Shown here: positions 18,126 to 28,121 of the stretch, in pieces | Position numbering within the stretch: position 1 is the first letter of the stretch | How the letters are laid out: every line of letters begins with the position of its first letter | NCBI RefSeq assembly: GCF_024124825.1 | Contig: NZ_JAMXSS010000004.1 | Location: forward strand, 1 to 64,000 | Direction: 5' to 3' | Length of the DNA: 64,000 nucleotides | DNA from: Arthrobacter sp. H16F315 | GTDB taxonomy: Bacteria; Actinomycetota; Actinomycetes; Actinomycetales; Micrococcaceae | The notes under the pieces: generated by a model | Told to the model about the DNA's origin: nothing | Databases searched by the model: none | The model's input: only the letters and a program-made list of their open reading frames with translations | Translations under genes and position numbers: made by a program

Positions 18126-18734
18126 TTGGAACCATGGCAAATAATTGCCCCGTTGGGGTCTACGGCAGTTGCGGCATTGACGCTGACCCATCAGATCCGT
18201 AAGTCCAGCCACCCGATGAACGCGGCCCACGAACGGGCTGCGAACGCTCTAGGGTTGGCAAAGTCCCTGTCTGAGTTGGAGATCCCGGTCCAGGACGGCG
18301 CCGCGAGCCGGAAGAGAAAGAGCCTTCAAGACTCCCTGCTGGAGCAAAGCTTCCTTGCGACACAGCAGTATCTCCATCAGGCGGCTCCGGTCCTCACCAA
18401 CCACAGGCAAACCTTGCTTGTCGGCATCATGGCGCCAGCCTCCCTGGTCCTTCTTTCATTCAACGTTGCCGCCGCCGAAGAGGGCTCGGCCGCCTATGCG
18501 CTAGGGCTCCTCGCAAGCGCTGTCGTACCGCTGGTGTTTGGGATTGCAACGAACATCGTCTACGACCGCGTTGATCGATATAAGGAGACGGTGAAGAGCC
18601 TGAAGGCAGCAGCCGAAGCCATGGAGCCGGAAAGTGTTCAGCGCCAACGCCAGCGGACCAGCCGCCTCAGTGTCCGAGCAAGCCGTCGGTTGGGAACGAG
18701 TAGCGGCGCCTCTAGGAGCTACAGTGACGCCTAA
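18126..18734 (+). CDS. Hypothetical membrane protein upstream of recombinase
   Basis: 202 residues with hydrophobic segments near the N-terminus (about 4-22), about 96-115 (LLVGIMAPASLVLLSFNVAA) and 122-145 (AYALGLLASAVVPLVFGIATNIV), and a basic C-terminal tail (RQRQRTSRLSVRASRR). TTG 18126 is supported by GGGGGAG eight bases upstream. Its last 11 bases overlap the start of the serine recombinase gene, so the two are co-expressed. No family was recognised. Confidence 0.65.
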   Translation: MEPWQIIAPLGSTAVAALTLTHQIRKSSHPMNAAHERAANALGLAKSLSELEIPVQDGAASRKRKSLQDSLLEQSFLATQQYLHQAAPVLTNHRQTLLVGIMAPASLVLLSFNVAAAEEGSAAYALGLLASAVVPLVFGIATNIVYDRVDRYKETVKSLKAAAEAMEPESVQRQRQRTSRLSVRASRRLGTSSGASRSYSDA

Positions 18735-19320
18735 TTCGCCTACTTTGATTGGCTATGCGCGTGTGAGTACGACCGAGCAATCGGTGGATCTGCAGCTTGA
18801 TGCCCTGAACGCCGCGGGATGTTTTCGGATCTGGGTTGACTATGCCTCGGGCGCGACGGCGGATCGGCCGCAGTGGCAAGACTGCCTGGACCATCTACAG
18901 CCCGGCAACATCCTGGTGGTGAATGACCTGTCCCGGCTTGGGAGGAGTACAGCCGACCTGGCCGGCATAGTGAAGAGGCTAGCGGACCGGCACGTTGGCC
19001 TCCGGTCACTGACTGAGACGTGGCTGGACACCACCACGTCCCAGGGCGTGCTGATGTTCCACTTCTTTTCCGCCATCGCCGAGTACGAGCGGAATCGGCT
19101 GCGTGAACGAACCATGGCCGGCCTCGCAGCAGCCAAAGCCCGCGGCCGCGTCGGAGGAAGACCGACCAAGATGACACCCGACAAGGCAGCCACAGCGCAT
19201 CGGATGCGCGGTGAGAAGCGGACAATCCGCGATATCGCCAAGACCATCGACGTCAGCGAGGCCACGGTTGTGCGTGAGCTCGCACGGCAGCGGAAGAGCC
19301 TGCAGGTAGCGCAAAACTAG
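18724..19320 (+). CDS. Small serine recombinase (resolvase/invertase)
   Basis: 198 residues. The catalytic domain begins IGYARVSTTEQSVDLQ (nucleophile Ser after ARV), with NDLSRLGRSTADL, the arginine-rich helix YERNRLRERTMAGLAAAKARGRVGGRP and a C-terminal helix-turn-helix (TIRDIAKTIDVSEATVVREL). This is the Tn3 resolvase/Hin size class, so it should resolve multimers or invert or integrate DNA. GTG 18724 is chosen because AGGAG lies six bases upstream and the fold begins there. The 17-bp repeats at 17962-18001 could be part of its site. Confidence 0.92.
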   Translation: MTPNSPTLIGYARVSTTEQSVDLQLDALNAAGCFRIWVDYASGATADRPQWQDCLDHLQPGNILVVNDLSRLGRSTADLAGIVKRLADRHVGLRSLTETWLDTTTSQGVLMFHFFSAIAEYERNRLRERTMAGLAAAKARGRVGGRPTKMTPDKAATAHRMRGEKRTIRDIAKTIDVSEATVVRELARQRKSLQVAQN

Positions 19321-19383
19321 GTGCGGCTGTTAATCCCCCGGTGCCTTCGCTAGCGTTGAGGCAAACGGAGGGGGACGGCGCAC

Positions 19384-22300
19384 ATGGCACCGAGGAAATC
19401 TAAGAACCACATTGAGGGTCAGCTGAGTCTGGAGTCCTTGTGGGCCGAACCGGAAGAGGTAGTCAATGAACGAGCACGGCAGACACGCCATGGAAACCAT
19501 GAAGAATCACGACCCGGAGAGCTTCGCGCAGATAGCGGACCCCGAGACACACTTTTCGACTTTGGGGGAGGAGATCCAGCAGGCGATCTGGGACCTCAGC
19601 GAACAGCTGACACCAACCAGGGGATCGGAACCGCCGCTGGAGTACATCGGGCTGGCGAACATGGCCAAGCTCCGGGCACGCGAAATGGTGTACCAGGAGA
19701 TGATCTACGCCAGCCTTCCCGCGGAGCCGGAGGAGATGGAGCCGACCTACGGGGCCCAGGAGGACGAGGAGAGCTAGAGGCCGAACCTCAGCCGGAGCCG
19801 GCAGCGGTTGCGGCGGCCGGACGGTTCCGCCCAGCATCCCAGGCCGACCTTGCCCCATCAGGACAGAAAGCCCGCTTCGCAGCAAACGTAGAAGCAATCC
19901 GCATCGTCCGGGAGCTGGAGGACCAGCAGCGGCCGGCCACCGAGGCAGAACAGCGTTCCCTGGCGCGATGGTCCAGCTGGGGAGCGGTGCCCCAGCTGTT
20001 CGATAAGACCGAATGGGCGGCCGAGCGCGCCCAGCTGCAGGAAGTCCTGAGCGAACGCGAGTATGCCGCAGCGTCGCGAACCACGACGAACGCGTATTAC
20101 ACCGACGCCGCCCTGGTAAAGGAAATCTGGTCCGCCGTTGACCGGCTTGGCTTCACCGGGGGAGAGGTGTTGGAACCCGGATCCGGCGCGGGAACGTTCA
20201 TTGGTTTGGCCCCGGAGGGCGCCCGGATGACCGGCGTGGAGCTTGATCCGCTGACCGCCTCTATTTCCCGTGGCCTGTATCCCGACGCGACGATCCGCAG
20301 CGAGTCTTTCGCGGACACCCCGATCAAGACCAATTCCTTTGACCTTGCCGTCGGCAACGTCCCGTTCAGTAAGAACACGCTTTACGACAAGACCCACAAT
20401 GCCGACTCCCGGCACTCCATGCACAACCACTTCATCCTCAAGAGCCTGGCCGCTGTGAAGCCCGGCGGCTACGTCGCCGTGCTGACCTCCAGCTTCACCC
20501 TGGACGCAACCAACCCCACCTCGAGGCGGGAGATGAGTGCAATGGCGGATCTGGTGGGCGCCGTGCGTCTGCCCACCGGCGCCCACCGCCGCGCAGCGGG
20601 CACTGAAGCACTCACTGATCTGCTGCTGCTGCGCAAGCGCGAGCCGGGCCGGGAGCCTGCCAACACGGACTGGGAAACTGTCGGGCCCGTCATCATCGAC
20701 GGCCGCGACGTGAAGATCAACAACTACTTTGACCTGAACCCGCAAAACGTCCTGGGGCAGATCACCGTTGGGCACGGCATGTATGGGGAAGAAACCGTCA
20801 GCGTCAAAGCTGACGACCTCGCTGCTGTCCCGCAACTCCTCGCCCGGCGGCTCGACGTCGTTGTGCAGGAAGCGCTGGACCGCGGCCTGGGCCACGCGCC
20901 TGCCGAGCCGGCCCCGGGGAAAACCCCGGTGGCTCTGCTGCCGGCTGCCGGGCAGCAATGGGACGGCACCATCACCGCCCAACCCGACGGAACCTTCACC
21001 GTTGCCCGTGCAGGGGAACAGGTTCCGTTCCCGGTACCCAAAGCGCATGCTGCGGAGCTGAGCGACCTGTTGGGGATGCGGGACGGCGCACGCGCCCTGC
21101 TGGAGATGGAAGCTTCCGACAGCGAAGACACCCCGGCGATGTCGGCTCAACGAACCGCCCTGGCTGACCAGTACACGGCCTATGCCGCCAAATATGGACC
21201 GCTCAACCGCTTCACGGAATCTGTCCGCACGGACAAAGAAACGGGCGAAGACATCATCACCCGCCGTGCAGCACCCGCCGTGCGGATCCTGCGCCAGACG
21301 GACCCCTTCGGAACTCTGCCGCCTGCCCTGGAGAAGTTCAACGAGGAGACGCAGACCGCGACACCCGCGGCTCTGCTTCAGCACCGGCAGGTGGTGGCCC
21401 GCAAGCCACTCATGGGTGCGGACACCGTTGACGAAGCCCTTGCCATCGCCCTGGACACCTACGGTGCCCCGGAACTGGAACAGATCGCGGACCTGCTGGG
21501 CGTCACGGAAGAGGAAGCCCGCGAGCAGTTGGGCACGCTCGTGTTCGATGACCCGGAAACCGGCAAGCTCGTCACCGCACCGGAATACCTGTCCGGGAAT
21601 GTCCGGACCAAGCTCGAAGCTGCCCGCGCTGCGGCGGCCGAGGACGACCGCTTGAGTGTGAACGTCACCGCGCTGGAGGAAGTCCAGCCGCCGCGGGTCG
21701 GCATGGAAGACGTCGAGGCGCGCATCGGTGCGGTCTGGATTTCCCCGAGGAACACCAACGCTTCGTCCAGGACATCCTGGCCGATCCCAACGCCAGCGTG
21801 ACCAGCGTCGGCAGCGGCATCTGGCGGGTCAAAGCCAACCGTGGGACAGTCCGTTCCACGAACGAGTGGGGGACGGGCCGCCGGCCCGCCCCGGACCTGC
21901 TGCAAAGCATCCTGGAACAAAAGAGCATTCAGGTCGAGGACAAGAACGAGGACGGCAAACCGGTCGCCAACCTCGAAGAAACCGAGGCGGCCCAGGAAAA
22001 GGCCGAGGCCCTGCAGGAACGCTTCGCCGAGTGGGTCTGGGAAGACCCCGAACGTGCCAGCCGGCTCATTGACGAATACAACCGCCGCTTCAACTCCCTG
22101 GCCCTGCGCGACTACACCAAGGAGGGCGGCCGGCTGACCCTTCCGGGGCTGGCTAAGACCTTCACCCCGCATCCGCACCAGCGCACTGCCGTGGCGCGCA
22201 TCATCTCCGAACCGGCCGTGGGGCTCTTCCATGAAGTCGGGGCCGGCAAGACCGCCGAAATGGTGATGGGTGCAATGGAACTCAAACGCCTGGGCATGGC

Positions 22301-24884
22301 CTCCAAGCCCATGGTTGTCGTCCCGAACCACATGCTGGAGCAGTTCACCCGTGAGTGGCTGGAACTGTACCCGCAGGCCCGCCTGCTCTCGGCCGGCAGT
22401 GATGACATCAAGACCAACAGCGGAGACCTGGCCGCGCGCCGGCAGTTCGTCGCCCGCGCCGCGGCGAACGACTGGGACGGCATCATCATGACCCAGCAGG
22501 CCTTCAAGAGCATCGGCGTGAAAGCCGAAACCATTGAGGCCTACCAGGAGTCGATCATCGCCGACGTCCGGCAGACTATCGTCAACGCCCAGGCCGAGGG
22601 CGAAGACCGGACCACGGTGAAGAAGCTTGAAACGAAGCTCCAGGCCGAAGAAGAGCGCATGAAGAAGCTCATGGACACCGCGCCGGACCTTGGACTGACA
22701 TTCGAGGACACCGGGGTGGACTACCTGTTCGTGGATGAAGCGCACGACTACAAGAACCTGCGCACTGTCACCAATATCAAGGGCGCAGAAATCGCCGGGT
22801 CCATCCGGGCCACGGACATGCACCTGAAGCTCGAATACCTGCGCAGCACCCACCCCGGGGAACGCGTCGTCACGATGGCCACGGGCACACCGATTGCCAA
22901 CTCCATCACCGAAGCCCACGTCATGCAGCGCTACCTGCGCCCGGACCTGCTCCAGGCCGCGGGAGTGGAGAACTTCGACGTCTGGGGAGCGACATTCGGG
23001 GAAACTGTAACCGCCATCGAGATGGACGCCGGAGGCCGGCTGAAGAACAAGCCGCGCTTCGCGAAATTCAAGAACGTCCCCGAGATGCTGCGGTCCTTCC
23101 ACGTCTTCGCGGACGTGAAGCTCTCCGAAGACCTGACCTACCTCGAAAAGCCGGACCTCGCCCGCCGGCCCGGTGACGGGGAACGGCAGCCGGAACTGGT
23201 GCTGATCCCGCAGCCGCCCGAACTGGCCGAATACATGAAGGGCCTCGCGGACCGGCTGGATTCCCTCTCCGGCTGGGCTGAGAAGGGCGCGGACAACGCC
23301 CTCTCCGTCTACAACGACGGCCGCAAAGCCGCACTGGACCTGCGTATGGTCGGCATCGAACCAGAATCCGGGACGAAGCTGGACCACGTGGTCGCCAAGA
23401 CCCTGAAAGTCTGGGAGGAGAACCGGGAGAACGAGTACGAAACCAGCTTCGAATCTGGCACCCTGTCGGCCAACAAGGGTGCACTGCAGATCATCTTCTG
23501 CGACCTCAGCACACCTTCGAAGAACACCGGACCCGACGGCAAACCGGTCTGGACCGCCTACCAGCAGATCAAGGACCAGCTCGTTGCCGGCGGCATCCAG
23601 GCAGAGCAGATCCGGTTCATCCAAGACGCGCCCAAGCCCGAGCAGAAAGCCCAGCTATTCGCCCAATGCCGCACCGGCGAAGTAGCCGTGCTGATCGGCT
23701 CCACCGCCATGATGGGGACCGGCGCCAACGTCCAGCTCCGCGCCAAAGCGATCCACCACGTCACGTGTCCCTGGCGGCCGGCTGACCTGACCCAGCGCGA
23801 CGGGCGCATCATCCGTCAACGGAACGCCAACGCGGAGGTCCACAACTTCCAGTACGCCACCGTCGGCAGCTACGACAGTGCCGCCTGGGATGGGATCCAG
23901 CGCAAGGCCACCATGATCCAGCAGGTTCTCCGCGGACGCCTCGACATCCGCGAGATCGAGGACGTTGGAGACCTTGCCCTCAACGCCGCACAGATCAAGG
24001 CAGCTACCAGCGGCAACCCGCTGGTGATGGAGAAGATCGAGGCCGACGCCGCCCGGACCAAACTCGAACGGCTCAAACGAGCCCACGAGAAAGGACAGAG
24101 CACCCTCTCCTGGACACGGGCCGCGGCCGAAACCAGCATCACCAAAGCCGAAAGCAAGCTGCCCGCACTGCAGGCAGCTCTCCCGCGCATCACCCCGACC
24201 GCAGGGGATGCCTTCACCGCGACCATCGACGGCAAGAGCTACACCAAACGCCCGGAGGCCGTCGCGGCCATCTCTGAATGGATTCGTACCCACACGCCGG
24301 AGTACGGAAACTACTACCGCCAAAAGCAGGACCACGGCACCATGGCCACCCTCGGCGGCCACGAGCTGCAGGTCCGAAACGCGGCCGACGACTCCCGGCT
24401 CGGTTCTTACCAGGACCTCGCTGTCACCCTCAAAGACGTGCCCGCACCACCGCTTGTCTTTACCCGACTGGAGCTGCTGGAAGGAAGCGCCGGCATCATC
24501 ACCCGGCTGGAAAACAAAGTGGCCGGGCTTCCCGATTACGAAGCCCAGCTGCGCCAAACCATCACGGAAAAACAGGCGGTGCTTGCCGACGTCGAGAGCC
24601 AGGCCGGGAAACCGTTCAAGTACGAGGCCAAACTTGTCACCGCCCGGGCGAAGTGCGCGGAACTGGACGGGAAGCTTAGGGCCTCCATTGAGCCACCGAA
24701 GCAGAACTCCGCCGACGCGCCTGTCGTTGCGGATGTCGTCGATCCTGCATTGGCACGATTTCGAAAGCTCCACGACGCCAGCTTCCCCACAGCCCCCAGC
24801 CCCAGCCGTCCATCACCGGCATCAACCCAGGCGCCTTCAACCAAACACCCACACCACGAGAGAATCGGAGGGCTGGAACGATAG
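19384..24884 (+). pseudogene. Giant N6-methyltransferase-DEAH helicase of mobile elements, one frameshift
   Basis: Two frames together encode about 1,830 residues. The first half carries a methyltransferase domain: SAM loop LEPGSGAGTFIG and catalytic motif GNVPFS (NVPF variant of NPPY). The second half carries a SNF2/DEAH helicase: GAGKT Walker A, VDEAHDYKN and motif VI QRDGRIIRQRN. Phage P1 DarB has the same methylase-helicase combination and protects incoming DNA from restriction; a similar role on this element is inference. The frame breaks at about 21747: adding a G to CCCCGAGG restores ISPEEHQRFVQDILADPNASVTSV. A strong AGGGGG ribosome site precedes ATG 19384. The first 130 codons are low complexity and overlap a separate gene. 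Confidence 0.85.
19466..19777 (+). CDS. Small acidic protein encoded inside the helicase 5' region
   Basis: 103 residues in a different frame from the large gene that covers it. The composition is natural and acidic (ESFAQIADPETHFSTLGEEIQQAIWDL, EYIGLANMAKLRAREMVYQEM), and its codons end in G/C, whereas the covering frame here is Gly/Arg/Ala low complexity. It resembles small TnpV-like proteins found next to helicases on actinobacterial elements. Function is unknown. The start used is ATG 19466, without a strong ribosome site; it may be translationally coupled to a short upstream frame starting at 19384. Confidence 0.7.
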   Translation: MNEHGRHAMETMKNHDPESFAQIADPETHFSTLGEEIQQAIWDLSEQLTPTRGSEPPLEYIGLANMAKLRAREMVYQEMIYASLPAEPEEMEPTYGAQEDEES

Positions 24885-24988
24885 ATCATCCGTCCTTCAG
24901 GAACTGGGCTGAATGACTCCGGAAGCTCCACGGCGGCCGGGGTAAGTTCCGGGCGAACGCGCTGGAAACGCAGGGAGGTCTTTCCCGG

Positions 24989-25387
24989 CTAGACGGCGGA
25001 TTCTTCCAAGGCGTGCGGAACTGGCAGCCGACTCAGCCATTCCCTGGCGTCATCCATAGAGGTGAAGTATCCGTGCGGGCACTCCTGTTCCCGCAGCAAA
25101 GCCGCAGCCATCACTCGGTCGACCACCGTGGCGCCGACCAGGGCCACGGCGGAAACAAAGCGCAGCCCCAACAGCGTCTCTCTCGCCCCCGGACTCATGC
25201 AAACGTCCACGACCTCGACGAGCATGGGCTGCAGACCGGCGGCTCCGGTCACGCCCTGGACGGCCGTGACGGCGGCTTCAGCGTCGGCAGCGGACACCGC
25301 AGAGCCCGGCGTCCACCTCAGATGGAAGGTGCCCTCCGTATCCACGCTCAAGGATGCGTTTGTGCAGGTCAGCGCGATTTCCGACAT
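24989..25387 (-). CDS. STAS/SpoIIAA-like hypothetical protein
   Basis: 132 residues with alternating strands and helices and no membrane segment: TFHLRWTPGSAVSAADAEAAV, PMLVEVVDVCMSPGARETLLGLRFVSAVALVGATVVDRVMAAALL, and the end FTSMDDAREWLSRL, which is the last helix typical of SpoIIAA-like/STAS folds. Such proteins occur widely in Arthrobacter in multiple copies; function is not established. ATG 25387 follows a G/A-rich ribosome site (GGGGGAAAA). It points away from the surrounding plus-strand plasmid genes. Confidence 0.65.
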   Translation of the reverse strand: MSEIALTCTNASLSVDTEGTFHLRWTPGSAVSAADAEAAVTAVQGVTGAAGLQPMLVEVVDVCMSPGARETLLGLRFVSAVALVGATVVDRVMAAALLREQECPHGYFTSMDDAREWLSRLPVPHALEESAV

Positions 25388-25738
25388 GATTTTTTTCCCC
25401 CAGTGTTTCGATGAGGGTAGCGGACCCCGTGGCATGAAAGTGATTTACTGAACAATCTTTTGGCCGGGACCCCAATGGGAGAGCACAAGGGGCTTTCCGG
25501 GGCATCCGCAGTCACGCCGGCATCGCCTCCACCGCAGCTCTATTCCGCGGACTGTGCAGGGGCTGCCATACGCCCGAGGATGACGGTCCCACCACCGTGA
25601 TGCCTACCAAAGACGCATGTAAAAACCCCTAGAAATCAAGGCTAAAGCCCTATTCATTCAGTTGAATGATTGTTAGAATTGAGGTAGCAAGTCAGCCAGT
25701 CGAACCTAACTAACGTGATACGAAACAGAGGACTGAAA
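25388..25738. other. Intergenic region with palindrome, start of replication-gene operon
   Basis: No gene seen. An AT-rich stretch contains a palindrome TCATTCA-GT-TGAATGA (25654-25669) about 70 bp before the nrdH start, followed by TTAGAAT, a plausible -10 region. It probably holds the promoter and an operator for the nrdH-ssb operon; the regulator is not known. Confidence 0.45.
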
Positions 25739-26011
25739 ATGACTCTCACCATCTACACCAAGCCCGCCGGATGCTTTGGCTGCACCAAGACCAAGCAGAT
25801 ATTCGCAGCAGCCGGCATCGACTTCCACGAGGTGGACGTCACCAGCAACCCGGCCGCCTTCGAGTACATCACCGAAGAGCTCGGCTACTCCCAGGTCCCG
25901 GTCGTCGTCTACGACAAGGACGGCACCGAGAACCACTGGTCCGGTTTGAACCCGGGCGGGATCGAGCAGATCATCACCATCGAATCCGCCGGCCGCGTCC
26001 GCGAAGCCTAG
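25739..26011 (+). CDS. nrdH: NrdH-type glutaredoxin-like redoxin
   Basis: 90 residues, thioredoxin fold: a redox site CFGC near residue 12 ([14 protein letters not shown]), the cis-Pro segment [12 protein letters not shown] and the substrate-binding [12 protein letters not shown] typical of NrdH. NrdH donates electrons to class Ib ribonucleotide reductase. Plasmids and phages often carry it alone. It is the first gene of a run with ssb 26 bases downstream. The start is ATG 25739, after GAGGACTG. Confidence 0.9.
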   Translation: MTLTIYTKPAGCFGCTKTKQIFAAAGIDFHEVDVTSNPAAFEYITEELGYSQVPVVVYDKDGTENHWSGLNPGGIEQIITIESAGRVREA

Positions 26012-26037
26012 AAACCATCACAGGAAGAAGGCATCCC

Positions 26038-26574
26038 ATGTCAGGCGATACCAGCATCACAGTGATCGGGAACCTCACTGCCGACCCGGAGCTGCGGTTC
26101 ACCCCATCCGGTTCGGCCGTCGCGAATTTCACCATCGCTTCCACGCCCAGGGCGTTCGATTCCCAGCGGAAAGAATGGGTGGACGGGGAGACGTTGTTCC
26201 TGCGGGCGAGCGTCTGGCGGGAGGCGGCCGAGCACGTCGCGGAATCCCTGACCAAAGGCACTCGCGTGATCGCTGCGGGGCTGTTGAGGTCACGCAGCTA
26301 TGAGACGAAGGCGGGGGAGAAGCGCACCGTGATCGAACTCGAAGTTGAGGAGATCGGCCCGTCCCTGCGCTACGTTGCCGCGACAGTCCACAGGACCCAG
26401 GGCAGCCCGCACGATGCCGCGCAAAGCGGAGTAGGCCAGGACGAACCGCACCCGGCCGACAGCCTGAGTATCAGCAGCCGGGAGTACGCCGACGATGACC
26501 CGTGGTTCGGTATCGACGCCAACCCCGCCGGACACATCAGCGTCCGCCCCCAGGACCCCGAACCGGCGTACTGA
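26038..26574 (+). CDS. ssb: Single-stranded DNA-binding protein
   Basis: 178 residues. The N-terminal OB fold (about 1-115) has the SSB signature [30 protein letters not shown] and later [37 protein letters not shown]. The C-terminal tail is acidic with DDDPWF near residue 147 rather than at the very end, as in plasmid SSBs. It binds single-stranded DNA during replication or conjugative transfer. GGAAGAAGG precedes ATG 26038. Confidence 0.95.
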   Translation: MSGDTSITVIGNLTADPELRFTPSGSAVANFTIASTPRAFDSQRKEWVDGETLFLRASVWREAAEHVAESLTKGTRVIAAGLLRSRSYETKAGEKRTVIELEVEEIGPSLRYVAATVHRTQGSPHDAAQSGVGQDEPHPADSLSISSREYADDDPWFGIDANPAGHISVRPQDPEPAY

Positions 26575-26671
26575 CCCACCGTCAGTGCCACTGGATATGC
26601 TGACCCCGACGGACCCCGCACCCAGCCAGCAGCGGACGCCCCCGAGGCGCCGGAGACGAACGGAAAAGACC

Positions 26672-26860
26672 ATGGACGAGTTGCCCACCTTCGATGACAT
26701 CCGCGCCAACGCATTCGCACTCCTGGGCGACGTGGAGGACGAACTTCGTTCCGACTGGCGATCCGGTGCCGGACCCACTCACGACCAGGCGGAGGCCCTG
26801 CAGGAAGCGCGCCGGGCCATCCGCGAGGCCAAGGCCGCGCTCGACAAGGCCGGACGCTAA
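26672..26860 (+). CDS. Small helical hypothetical protein
   Basis: 62 residues, mostly charged helix (DDIRANAFALLGDVEDELRSDW, AEALQEARRAIREAKAALDKAGR). It lies between ssb and the 26894 gene in the same direction, so it is probably co-transcribed. The ribosome site is weak (GGAAAAG). No family recognised. Confidence 0.6.
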   Translation: MDELPTFDDIRANAFALLGDVEDELRSDWRSGAGPTHDQAEALQEARRAIREAKAALDKAGR

Positions 26861-26893
26861 CCCCTTATTTTTCAACCAGAGGAAACGACGAAC

Positions 26894-27349
26894 ATGACGC
26901 ATGAAGATGACCTCCGGAGCTGGGCAAAAGGCTCCTACACTTCCGAGGCCGGAACCGAGCTGCTGCTGCGCGCCTTCGGCGGCCGCTACGCAGCCGTCGG
27001 CAACCCCTGGATCCACACCAGCGACACCCCGGCAGGCCCGCACCAGGTGAACGCATGGATTGATTTCGAAGCGCTCGGTGAGCACGCCAACAACGGAGCC
27101 TACTCCGGTGGGGAACGGCGGTTCCTGCTGCTCGCGGCGTCCCTGGCGGAGGACGTTCCTGTCGTCCTGAGCGAAGTCATTCCTGGCTTGGACCGGCAGA
27201 ACCTTGATCTGGTGCTTGCCGCCATTGCCCATGCCGGCGGCAGCCACCAGCACTCGAATATCCGGACGAACGACGACGGGAGCATGACGCTTAACCCCGG
27301 CTACCTCGACAGCCTTCACCCGTGGCCGCGGAGCCTTCGTGCCGTCTAA
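26894..27349 (+). CDS. Conserved hypothetical protein of actinobacterial plasmids
   Basis: 151 residues, no signal or membrane helix. Contains SYTSEAGTELLLRAFGGRYA, HQVNAWIDFEALGEHANNGAYSGGERRFLLLAASLA and NLDLVLAAIAHAGGSHQH. The even, natural composition and a GAGGAAA ribosome site support it as real. Position between ssb and partition/excision-type genes suggests a plasmid-maintenance role, not otherwise supported. Confidence 0.68.
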   Translation: MTHEDDLRSWAKGSYTSEAGTELLLRAFGGRYAAVGNPWIHTSDTPAGPHQVNAWIDFEALGEHANNGAYSGGERRFLLLAASLAEDVPVVLSEVIPGLDRQNLDLVLAAIAHAGGSHQHSNIRTNDDGSMTLNPGYLDSLHPWPRSLRAV

Positions 27350-27602
27350 ACGGATCGCCGCTTTCACCCCGTACTTCACGGAGGACGAGGCCGGCCGGGT
27401 CCGGGCAGCGTTCCTGGCCGCCGGGCCGTTGGAGGGTGATGCGAGCGTGTCGGACTTCATTGTTCGTGCAACGATGCGCGAAGTGAAACGCCTGGAACGC
27501 AAACACAACCAAGGCAGGCAATGGGAACCGGCTCCGGCCGGATCCCTCCGCCGCGGACAGCGCACCAGGGACGAGCTGCAGCACCGGACCGAGGTGGATT
27601 GA
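27339..27602 (+). CDS. Small ribbon-helix-helix-like DNA-binding protein
   Basis: 87 residues. The segment FTPYFTEDEAGRVRAAFLAAGP...ASVSDFIVRATMREVKRLERKHN has the spacing of a ribbon-helix-helix protein, with a basic C-terminus (RRGQRTRDELQ). Candidate roles are partition (ParB-like centromere binding) or autoregulation. The GTG start overlaps the end of the preceding gene by 11 bases, and the next gene begins two bases after its stop, so all three are one operon. Confidence 0.6.
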   Translation: MPSKRIAAFTPYFTEDEAGRVRAAFLAAGPLEGDASVSDFIVRATMREVKRLERKHNQGRQWEPAPAGSLRRGQRTRDELQHRTEVD

Positions 27603-27604
27603 GA

Positions 27605-27895
27605 ATGCCGAAACGGACTGAGAACGTGATCGAGGAACCTGCGCCGACGACGGGCCCGGTGTTCCCCAGGATGCTGACCCTGGAGCAAGTCCAGGAGATT
27701 CTGAACGTCAAAAGTGCACTGGTCTATTCGCTCGTTCGCAGTGGAGAGCTTCCCGCCGGGCAGTTCGGTGGCCGCGGTGTGTGGAGGGTCCGGGAGAGCG
27801 ACCTCGCGGCGTACATCGAGGCGGCGTTCGCGAAGACCGCAGAGCGCATCGCGGCCGGTCAGATCAAGGATGACGACGTCACCGCGGAAGACTAA
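27605..27895 (+). CDS. Excisionase-like helix-turn-helix protein
   Basis: 96 residues with the MerR-type/Xis winged helix pattern MLTLEQVQEILNVKSALVYSLVRSGELPAGQFGGRGVWRVRESDLAAYIEAAF. Members act as excisionases or as small regulators. It is the last gene of the 25739-27895 run. Twelve bases after its stop lies one arm of a hairpin whose loop has been split by the IS element. Confidence 0.82.
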   Translation: MPKRTENVIEEPAPTTGPVFPRMLTLEQVQEILNVKSALVYSLVRSGELPAGQFGGRGVWRVRESDLAAYIEAAFAKTAERIAAGQIKDDDVTAED

Positions 27896-28006
27896 ACAGA
27901 ACACGGATACGACGAAGGCCGGCACCTCGAAGATGAACTGGTCCCCGAAAGTTGGACTCGTAAAGGTGCGAGTTCCACTTTAGCGGCCAGCGATCGGTTC
28001 TTCGAG

Positions 28007-28038
28007 GAAGTACCCGTCCCCTCCGGGACGGGTACTTC
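28007..28038 (+). terminator. Strong hairpin inside IS left end
   Basis: A perfect 14-bp stem (GAAGTACCCGTCCC at 28007-28020, complement at 28025-28038) with the four-base loop CTCC, followed by TTCGTT. It would stop transcription entering the element from the plasmid operon, and could also end the passenger gene transcript. Confidence 0.8.
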
Positions 28039-28121
28039 TTCGTTGCTGGCAGTTCTTTGGCCCCTGAATTGCGTGTTCGTTTGAGGTTTCTACTACGGGC
28101 ACGGCGCCCGCGACGACCAGG

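Noticed and set aside
21459..23624. 721-codon minus-strand open frame opposite the helicase
   Set aside because: The plus strand carries Walker A, DEAH and motif VI in order; the minus frame has no recognisable motif and arises from GC-rich codon bias.
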